A stretch of DNA of 11,368 bases from Baffinella frigidus. Lineage: Eukaryota > Cryptophyceae > Cryptomonadales > Baffinellaceae. Below the pieces are notes generated by a model. It was not told the DNA's origin. It made no database searches and saw only the letters and a list, made by a program, of their open reading frames with translations. The stretch is taken from positions 292,861-304,228 of the forward strand of contig MU646440.1 in the NCBI GenBank assembly GCA_026770585.1, in the 5' to 3' direction. The position numbers were made by a program, and so were the translations under genes. Below are positions 6,588 through 11,368 of this stretch, piece by piece; the stretch's first letter is position 1, and each line of letters begins with the position of its first letter.

Positions 6588-6883
6588 ATGTGCTCGGGTG
6601 GACATGGCATGTGAGTTATGGGTTGGTAAGGGTGCGGGAGAGGAAGGCCTTCCGCCCCCCCTCTTTTGCCCAGCGGCAGTGTGGAGGCTTTGTGGGTTCT
6701 CTCTCCCTCCACTGACGATCGGCAACCGGCGAAGCGTTTCTTCGTTTTCCCGGGTGATCACCTAACGCTGTCTCATATTTTCCACCAACCACAGGTGCTG
6801 TTGCAGCCACTGCGGCGGGAGCATGGGCTGCGCGGAATGTTGCTGCGGTCCACCGATCTGGATGGCAGCGAGAGGAGTGGTAA
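6588..6883 (+). CDS. Possible small three-exon protein (63 residues)
   Basis: Exons 6588-6610, 6674-6753 and 6795-6883 (TAA) join in phase to 64 codons. Intron 1 (63 nt) has the donor CAT|GTGAGT and a strong acceptor CTCTTTTGCCCAG. Intron 2 (41 nt) runs from CGG|GTGATC to CCAACCACAG and contains a branch-like CCTAAC. The product starts MCSGGHGIGSVEALWVLSPS, has a basic RQPAKRFFVFPG, an Ala-rich stretch AVAATAAGAWAARNVAAV and ends SGWQREEW. The ATG has a poor context (T at -3), and the frame stays open upstream to about 6480, so the true first exon may be longer. An alternative frame (6666-7124) continues into AT-rich spacer and looks less coding. No family recognised. Confidence 0.4.
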
Positions 6884-7302
6884 CAGGGTTGCGGGGTCGC
6901 GGTTTAGGGGTTGGGATGTAGGATATAGGAATTATACCCCCCCCAACTTTCAATCGGGTGTGGTACTGAAACGAGATTGTTCTAAGGTGAAGAGTTCAGG
7001 TTTGATGCATTTCCGGTGTACGGTGTGTTCTGTTTCTCTGAAACGGGACCTCATCGAGGCTCTTTCGAAAGACAGAACCCTCCCAGGAACTCGTGTTAGC
7101 TCGCCCTACTGGACGAGACACTAGTTCCCATATCTACCCTCCGGTGTGGTAGCGGGCCGCTTGAACCTTCTAGTCTCGTCGCACCCCCCCCCCTAGCGTG
7201 AATCGGTCGTGTTTGTCAACTTATTAAATCTCGCGGTTTCCCCTCCAGCCACCCGAACTACTTCGATCGTTTTGCCAACCCCCGATTTGCCCCGATATCT
7301 GG
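6884..7302. other. Intergenic, no gene recognised
   Basis: It begins with a few degenerate telomere-like words (GGTTTAGGGG, GATGTAGGAT). A perfect TCTTTCGAAAGA palindrome (about 7060-7071) lies inside an imperfect inverted repeat, GTTCTGTTTCTC against GACAGAAC. TTGTCAACTTATTAAA near 7215 is the inverse of a TTTAATAACTTGACAA-like string at about 5084. Confidence 0.3.
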
Positions 7303-8100
7303 CCACACAGCGGACTTCGAAGTGATTGTGAATAAACCCTAAGCGATAAGACCCAGGACCCTACGGTAGGCAACTCGTAGGGACACAGGGGGGTTCCTAC
7401 GAATAAGATAACGGAAACTTGGGCATTTTCTGCCCGAACATCCTGTACCAAGGGGGCCTTTGAAATCGACCCCTGATTTTAATCTGGAAACAAGTATTTT
7501 TCTTTTAATAGCTGGCAATGAAAATTGCTACACAAAGGGTCACGTCCGAAACGATTGTGTAGTAATTTTCGTGCAGGTTTTTTAAAAGAAGAATACTTGT
7601 TCCCAGATGCATTTGCCCCGATATGTACCCCCGGGGGCTTTGAAATCGGTGCTTCAAAGCTTTACTCCATCGGAACACTGCACGTTGGAGGAAGGGGGGG
7701 TCATGAGGGGCTGCATCCATTGATTTAGGCATTGGTAGAGGCAGTGGGCAGTGAGATTTCATCTCGGAAGATAACTGAATCAGACCCCGCTCATATGGGG
7801 TGAGAATGGCAATACAGGTCCTTGCTAGGGGTTGGCATGGGCTGACTCCGACAATCCTGTTTAATAAATCGGAATTGACGGAATTAACCCGCAGCTCCCC
7901 ACCCCGCGACCGATATTTCTCCCGCATGCGGTCGAATCCCACACAGCGGGCTACGAAAGGATTTTTGGGCTCTGAGAGCCCGAGTTTCCGTTACCTTATC
8001 CGTAGGAACCCTCCCTATGTCCCTACGGATTGCCTACCGTAGGGTCCTAGTTCTTATCGCTTGAGGACTATTCGCAATTCCTTGAAAGACCACTGTGTGG
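7303..8100. repeat. ~800-bp inverted-repeat element with nested hairpin
   Basis: Terminal arms of about 140 bp (7303-7440 and about 7965-8100) are inverted copies. They start with CCACACAGCGG and its complement ending at 8100. Both include AAGCGATAAGA, GGACCCTACGGTAGGCAA, CGTAGGGACA, GGGTTCCTACG and TAACGGAAACT. CCTACNGTAGG occurs at 7360-7370 and 8033-8043. CACACAGCGG also recurs as a direct repeat at about 7940. The interior has a second hairpin (7482-7608) and one 145-codon minus-strand ORF that shows no transposase-like motif. It is probably a non-autonomous element into which another element inserted. No certain target duplication (flanks ...GATATCTGG and TATATG...). Confidence 0.8.
7482..7608. 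repeat. Foldback element, ACTACAC family, copy 2 (nested)
   Basis: Gap-free arms 7482-7535 and 7555-7608 (54 nt each, mostly paired) enclose a 19-nt loop. The outer part reads ATCTGGAAACAAGTATT; the inner part GGCAATGAAAATTGCTACAC matches the arm of the element at 558-659. It is flanked by direct repeats CTTTGAAATCG (at about 7458 and 7637), but these lie 12-29 bp outside the arms and are not a tight target duplication. Confidence 0.85.
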
Positions 8101-8205
8101 TATATGTTCCCTCTAAATTCAGAACTCGCAATCCAAAGCGGACCTACAACATTTCAGAGCTCGAATGGTGTGAACCATACCGAAACGTCGCGTTTGAAAA
8201 ATCAT

Positions 8206-8480
8206 GTCGAGCTTCGACATATTCCTCAACTGCTTCCCTTGCAAAAAATCACGGTCTCAAATCTAAGTTCAGGCCACGGTCTCAAATCTAATCAAAAAAA
8301 GTCACGGCCTCAAATCTAATTCAAAGCTGGAACATTGTGTTGAGCTTCGACATATTCCTTTACTGCTTCAAAAAAATCATGGTCTCACATCTGAAACATC
8401 ATGGTCTCAGATCTAAAAAAATCATGGTCTCAAATCAAAAAAATCATGGTCTCAAATAAAAAAAATCATGGTCTCAAATC
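8206..8480. repeat. Tandem repeats of AAAAAATCATGGTCTCAAATCT (about 22 bp)
   Basis: About eight copies, some truncated, share the core TCA(C/T)GG(T/C)CTCAAATC: 8243-8264, about 8273-8290, 8294-8318, 8370-8391, 8396-8414, 8415-8435, 8436-8456 and 8457-8480. A higher-order repeat of about 133 bp is marked by GAGCTTCGACATATTCCT at about 8208 and 8342. There is no palindromic structure and no unique spacers, so this is a minisatellite, not a CRISPR array. Copies become more uniform toward 8480, suggesting recent expansion at that end. Confidence 0.85.
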
Positions 8481-8644
8481 TCTGTCGCCCGTCGCAGAGC
8501 ATATACGAGCTGATCATGGGCCTCCTGGGAGCCGGGAGCGCTTTTCCTACCCTCCTTATCAACGAGTGTGACAAGACGAATGCTGGTACGTACAAACGTC
8601 AGAAGATCTCTGACCCAGTCGCATCTTTTCTCGTGCTACGTTAG
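8468..8644 (+). CDS. Small ORF or exon with hydrophobic segment, unknown
   Basis: The segment after CGTCGCAG (exon start 8498) is strongly protein-like: SIYELIMGLLGAGSAFPTLL then INECDKTNAG. Two readings are possible. As an internal exon it spans 8498-8585 and ends at an excellent donor CTG|GTACGT. As a complete 58-residue ORF it starts at the ATG at 8468 (A at -3, G at +4) and runs to TAG at 8642-8644, ending KISDPVASFLVLR. In the second reading the start codon comes from the last copy of the tandem repeat. The hydrophobic stretch could be a membrane helix. No partner exons were found; the flanks are repeats, so it may be a remnant. Confidence 0.45.
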   Translation: MVSNLCRPSQSIYELIMGLLGAGSAFPTLLINECDKTNAGTYKRQKISDPVASFLVLR

Positions 8645-8678
8645 GCGTTTATGTGCGGCATGTTAGGGCGGGGGTTGC

Positions 8679-8782
8679 TATCCCTCAAGTGCCCAGTAGG
8701 CTCATACGCCCTACCGTAGGGCCCTAGGACCTGCCTAGGACCTCAGGTCCCCAAATTTGGAGGCCTGGTCACTTAAGGGATA
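8679..8782. repeat. Foldback element related to the 4382-4729 cluster
   Basis: The arms TATCCCTCAAGTG (8679-8691) and CACTTAAGGGATA (8770-8782) are inverted, 12 of 13, and match the outer arms of the 4382-4729 cluster. The interior holds CCTACCGTAGG (8710-8720), GGGCCCTAGGACCTGCCTAG and the palindrome GGACCTCAGGTCC. The stretch 8696-8712 is a 17-bp exact inverse match to 4579-4595. Confidence 0.75.
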
Positions 8783-9189
8783 TTGGCATGAAACCCATGC
8801 GTAGTATAGCACACTCTTGCACCTGAGTCAAAGCTCTCCCGAAGTTAGTCCAGCTTCCCCCCTCATATCGTAAGACCTACACACTCATTCGCCATTAGTG
8901 ATTACCCTGTTATAATCTGATACATATATCGCCCCTGCACCTAACTACGGGAAACCACTAGATGGCAACCGACAAGGATAAGGTACCCAGATCCGCACCA
9001 TGCCAAAAGTCACTTCGCCGATTTTTTCCTCGGCTTTCTCCAAAAGTGGCCAATTTGTGGGGAAGAATTGTGAACTGACCGCAATCCACGAATTCTAGAC
9101 AGTCGTTCCGCGTAGAAAGCATGAACAATAATTCGAAGGTCTGCTTTATCCTGTTTATAACCGGTTATCAAATTACCTTGTTCATAGGC
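8783..9189. other. AT-richer spacer, no convincing gene
   Basis: A 63-codon minus-strand ORF (9010-9201) has balanced composition (for example KADLRIIVHAFYAERLSRIR) but no splice context, homology or start support. I leave it as a weak possibility (about 0.15). Nothing else was recognised. Confidence 0.3.
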
Positions 9190-9402
9190 GGAGTTTATCA
9201 CGATGCTGAAGTCGTGGCGTGTAGTCAGTTCAGCTGATACACCCTACACCCTACACTCTACACTCTACACTCCACACCCTACACCCTACACCCTTCACCC
9301 TTCACCCTACACCCTACACCCTGCACCCTACACCCTGCACCCTACACCCTACCACCCCTAACATCGTAAGGAGTTTCTCTCGATGCTGAAGTCGTGGCGT
9401 GT
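9190..9402. repeat. Subtelomere-like block: duplicated 33-mer flanking a (CCCTACA)n array
   Basis: A GGAGTTT(A/C)TC-type segment followed by CGATGCTGAAGTCGTGGCGT occurs at 9190-9222 and 9370-9402. Between them, about 9236-9357 is a run of some 17 heptamers, mostly CCCTACA with CCCTTCA, CCCTGCA and ACTCTACA variants. This is the C-rich strand of a TGTAGGG repeat. Confidence 0.85.
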
Positions 9403-9790
9403 TGTGTTCACGCACTTTCGCGAGGTATGCTGCTACACCCCACGCATTGCGTGTGTTCATCTTCAGCATTGCGTGTGTTCATCTTCAGCATTGCGTATGT
9501 TCAACTGTGCGGTGCACATCCCTGAAACCCACCGGTTAAGGGTTGAAAATCAATGGTAACGTGTAGTGTTCACGTACTGTCGCGAAGTATGCTGCTACCC
9601 CCCCAGCATGCATTGCGCGTGGTCAATTATGTGGCGCCCATTCCTGAAAACCGCTGGTTTAGCGTTCAGCGTTTAGTGTCTGGATTTATAGTGGCGTGTA
9701 GTGTGTACATACTGTCGCGACGTATGCTGATATCCCCCCAGCATTGCGTGTGTTCAATTGTGTGGTGCACATTCATGAAAACCGCTTGTT
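9391..9790. repeat. Three tandem copies of a ~110-160 bp subtelomere-like unit
   Basis: Units start near 9394, 9556 and 9691. Each reads GTGTAGTGTTCACGTACTGT-like, then CGCGA.GTATGCTG, a C-run, GCATTGCGTGTGTTCA, GTGCACAT(T/C)C and GAAAACCGC(T)GGTT. Unit 1 contains extra copies of a 22-bp subrepeat (CTTCAGCATTGCGTGTGTTC). Each unit ends in a GGTTTAG- or GGTTAAGGG-like word, and unit 3 runs straight into the TTTAGGG tract. Confidence 0.8.
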
Positions 9791-10110
9791 TAGGGTTTAG
9801 CGTTCAGGGTTTAGGGTTTGGGGTTTGGGGTTTAGGGTTTAGGGTTTGGGGTTTAGGGTCCAGGATTTATGGTTTAGGGTTTAGGGTTTAGGGTTTAGGG
9901 TTTAGGGCTTGGGGTTTAGGGTTTGGGGTTTGGGGTTTAGGGTTTAGGGTTTAGGGTTTAGGGTTCAGGGTTTAGGGTTCAGGATTTTGAGGTTTAGGAA
10001 ACCAGGTGATGGTGCCAGGTGACGGTACGGCTTGTTTGGGGAGCTGACATAATCACTTAAGGTTTAGGGGTTAGGGTTTAAAGTTTAGGGGTTAGGGTTC
10101 AAGGACCATC
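9785..10110 (+). repeat. Interstitial telomere-like (TTTAGGG)n tract
   Basis: About 28 consecutive heptamers (about 9790-9985), mainly TTTAGGG with TTTGGGG, TTCAGGG and TTTAGCG variants. A partly unrelated stretch with a short CCAGGTGA(T/C)GGT duplication (about 10003-10025) follows, then more TTTAGGGG words to 10110. TTTAGGG is the telomere unit of plants and several algae. Variant units and flanking sequence show that this copy is internal. Confidence 0.9.
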
Positions 10111-10340
10111 GTTATACCGCTGAGCACCACGCCAATCGCAGCAACCCTAGACCCCAACTCTCGCCCGCTCTCCTTCTGAAATACCCCCCCCCCCGATGCG
10201 GAAATTCGTAACCTTCGAAATTCGCCAGCTCCGGGGTTTTGGCAGCGGTTCACGTTCAATCAGGGAACTAGCGGCCTCCCATGCCCGGACGGGTGGATGA
10301 AATTCAAAACCAGTATTACAGCCGTCTGAATAGGGACCCT
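10111..10340. other. No gene recognised
   Basis: Non-repetitive spacer with a long C-run (about 10184-10194). No protein-like frame or splice signals stood out. Confidence 0.35.
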
Positions 10341-10702
10341 GGTGGGCAATCTGATTCTGATCCTGTGGGCAATCCGATTGCACTCCGAGCCACAAGATTT
10401 CAGCTAAGTCAATCATCTCACCTAAGTCAATTTCCCCCTGTTTTCGTTTAGATGGACCTGGCCACCATGGACGGCATTTGACTTAAGGCGCTGGCTTTCA
10501 GGGGGAGTTGACTTAGGCGAAATGTTCTGACTCCGAGTGGATTGGTGGGCAATCTGATTTTGATGCTGTGTGCGGCCCGCGCACATGCCCTGTGCGAAAC
10601 CGACAAGTCCGATGACAGGAGTCACCGGGCCCCCTGGTGGGCAATCTGATTCTGATCCTGTGGGCAATCTGATTGGTGGTGGGCAATCAGATTCTGATGC
10701 TG
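10341..10702. repeat. Dispersed-tandem repeats of GTGGGCAATCTGATTCTGAT
   Basis: Six copies of the core TGGGCAATC(T/C)(G/A)ATT occur near 10342, 10365, 10545, 10637, 10661 and 10680, several followed by CTGATCCTG or CTGATGCTG. In the minus direction they create ORFs with repeated QNQIAHQ, which are translation shadows. The array is interrupted by the foldback at 10377-10545. Its last part belongs to a duplicated block (see the next two entries). Confidence 0.8.
10377..10545. repeat. Inverted-repeat element, CCTAAGTCAA family
   Basis: CCTAAGTCAATTTCCCCCTG (10421-10440) is inverted at 10499-10517 with a one-base indel. Weaker pairing continues outward (GCACTCCGAG...ATTTCAGCTAAGTCAA against the 10515-10545 side). 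It sits between two GGGCAATC copies, suggesting insertion into that array. TTGACTTAAGG near 10478 repeats the arm motif inside the loop. Confidence 0.6.
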
Positions 10703-10958
10703 TGCGCGGCCCGTGCACATTAGTCGGCAAACTTCGAACTTTGAGGTGGGTTTAGCTACGGAATTTCCTACCGTAGGAAGTCGACAATTCCGTAGGGCCC
10801 TAGGACTAAAACCCAAATTAGTCCTATGGCCCTACGGAATTGTCTACTTCCTACGGTAGGAAATTCCGTAGCTAAACCCACCTCAAAGTTCGAAGTTTGC
10901 CGATGAACATGCCCTGTGCGAAACCGACACGTCCGATGACAGGAGTCATCGGGCCCCT
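10544..10958. repeat. Duplicated ~91-bp block, second copy interrupted
   Basis: Copy 1 (10544-10634) reads GGTGGGCAATCTGATTTTGA, then GTGCGGCCCGCGCACATG, CCCTGTGCGAAACCGACA and GATGACAGGAGTCACCGGG. Copy 2 has the same order with few substitutions (10677-10720 and 10907-10958) but is split by 190 bp after GTGCACAT. Copy 1 therefore serves as the unoccupied reference for the insertion. Confidence 0.9.
10721..10906. mobile_element. 186-bp foldback (MITE-like) element with 4-bp target duplication
   Basis: Arms 10721-10809 and 10818-10906 pair without gaps, 85 of 89 positions by hand count, around an 8-nt loop. The element is flanked by ACAT on both sides (10717-10720 and 10907-10910), present once at the paralogous empty site (10583-10586). 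Its ends read T(A/C)(G/A)TCGGCAAACTTCGAAC. Each arm holds CCTACNGTAGG (10767-10777, 10850-10860) and GGGCC(C/A)TAGGAC. There is no ORF, so it must be moved by enzymes encoded elsewhere. Near-identical arms point to a young or gene-converted copy. Confidence 0.93.
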
Positions 10959-10986
10959 GCCGACAACACCGATGACCCAGCCCTAT

Positions 10987-11165
10987 GCGCGGGGAGCAGC
11001 CAGCATGGCGATGCCAAACAAAAACACTATGAGCAGACAGCATGACGACGAATAATTCTGGTCCTGTGCGTGGGGAGCAGACAGCATGGCGATGCCAAAC
11101 AACACACTATGCGCAGACAGCATGACGACGAATGATTCTGGTCCTGTGCGCGGGGAGCAGACAGC
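10987..11165. repeat. ~80-bp tandem repeat
   Basis: GGGGAGCAG recurs at 10991, 11072 and 11152 (periods 81 and 80). Each unit runs GCGCGGGGAGCAGACAGCAT, GGCGATGCCAAACAA, CACTATG(C/A)GCAGACAGCATG, ACGACGAAT(G/A)ATTCTGG, TCCTGTGCG. The third unit follows the consensus only to about 11172, then turns into the small ORF below. Tiny ORFs start in each unit, which is expected from the repeated ATGs. Confidence 0.85.
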
Positions 11166-11303
11166 ATGACGATCGTCGTGGTGGCGCTGGGCATCTTCGG
11201 GGCCGTCTTATACGCGTACGGCATCTGGGCTGCGACGTCGATGCAGGCGTCCAACGCCCAAGTCCTCTTCTACGGACACGGTACCGTCATTTATGTCTGT
11301 TAG
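11166..11303 (+). CDS. Possible 45-residue membrane protein or exon
   Basis: The ATG at 11166 (A at -3) opens a frame to TAG at 11301-11303. Residues 1-23 are strongly hydrophobic (MTIVVVALGIFGAVLYAYGI), a clear membrane span or signal anchor; the rest is MQASNAQVLFYGHGTVIYVC. Codons are GC-rich at third positions. Its first 6-7 bases belong to the third copy of the 80-bp repeat, so the start codon lies in repeat sequence. It could instead be an exon (acceptor-like GAGCAGACAG before it, donor-like TTAG|GTATTT after it). No family recognised. Confidence 0.4.
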   Translation: MTIVVVALGIFGAVLYAYGIWAATSMQASNAQVLFYGHGTVIYVC

Positions 11304-11359
11304 GTATTTGGTACTAGGCGGACAGGTGTTTGGTTAGGTGTTTGGTATTAGGCGGACAC
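11303..11359. repeat. Short tandem repeat GGT(A/G)TTTGGTA(C/T)TAGGCGGACA
   Basis: One copy lies at 11303-11324 and a second at about 11337-11358, with a truncated GGTGTTTGGTTA between them. It continues toward the window end and may extend beyond it. Confidence 0.7.
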
Positions 11360-11368
11360 CTCGCCCTT

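Noticed and set aside
7505-7942. 145-codon minus-strand ORF inside the 7303-8100 element
   Set aside because: It crosses the full hairpin at 7482-7608 and shows no transposase motif such as a DDE or helix-turn-helix pattern; most likely chance.
8243-8480. CRISPR-like array
   Set aside because: Units are directly adjacent with no unique spacers, the genome is eukaryotic in character, and no cas genes are seen.
9010-9201. 63-codon minus-strand ORF
   Set aside because: Balanced composition but no supporting start context, splice sites or recognisable family; kept only as a remark.
9553-9891. 112-codon ORF with GLGFRVWGLG repeats
   Set aside because: Translation of subtelomere units and TTTAGGG heptamers, not a protein gene.
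10147-10816. Minus-strand ORFs with QNQIAHQ and SDCP repeats
   Set aside because: They translate the GGGCAATCTGATT repeats in different frames and are not consistent across copies.
11027-11317. ORFs of 61-75 codons over the 80-bp repeat on either strand
   Set aside because: Frames are driven by the tandem repeat and overlap the more protein-like 11166-11303 reading.

Overview
This window reads as nuclear DNA from a eukaryotic alga or other protist. Coding stretches are GC-rich. The genes I can reconstruct are split by short GT-AG introns (41 to 170 nt) with matching phases. There are degenerate TTTAGGG/TGTAGGG heptamer tracts like plant- and algal-type telomeres, and no bacterial operon structure or ribosome binding sites. 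A cryptophyte-like or similar alga is my best guess, but no marker gene proves it.

Layout. 1-946: repeats and two foldback (inverted-repeat) elements, no gene. 947-2597: minus-strand coding pieces, including exons that look like an armadillo (ARM) repeat, beside a tandemly duplicated block full of GA/CT tract, then a hypothetical 147-residue ORF. 2598-2808: presumed divergent promoter with a 40-bp palindrome. 2809-3879: the clearest gene, a 356-residue single-pass membrane protein with a coiled coil. 4087-4729: a cluster of foldback repeats. 4925-6151: a five-exon minus-strand gene of unknown function with a telomere-like tract inside one intron. 6152-6587: second divergent intergenic region. 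6588-6883: a possible three-exon small gene on the plus strand. 7303-8100: an ~800-bp inverted-repeat element with a second hairpin nested in it. 8243-8480: short tandem repeats running into a small ORF or exon (8468-8644). 8679-8782: another foldback element. 9190-10110: subtelomere-like arrays. 10341-11360: tandem repeats, a very clean 186-bp foldback transposon-like insertion, and a 45-codon membrane ORF.

The most notable content is a family of foldback elements sharing the 11-bp palindrome CCTACNGTAGG (nine exact copies in five loci). One of them (10721-10906) can be delimited to the base, because a paralogous copy of its target without the insertion lies nearby. Its ends, inferred from the empty site and the ACAT target duplication, coincide exactly with the ends of the hairpin. 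No transposase is visible, so these look like non-autonomous (MITE/foldback) elements. The genes show no evident shared pathway. Two head-to-head pairs (2597/2809 and 6151/6588) are the only arrangement suggesting shared control.
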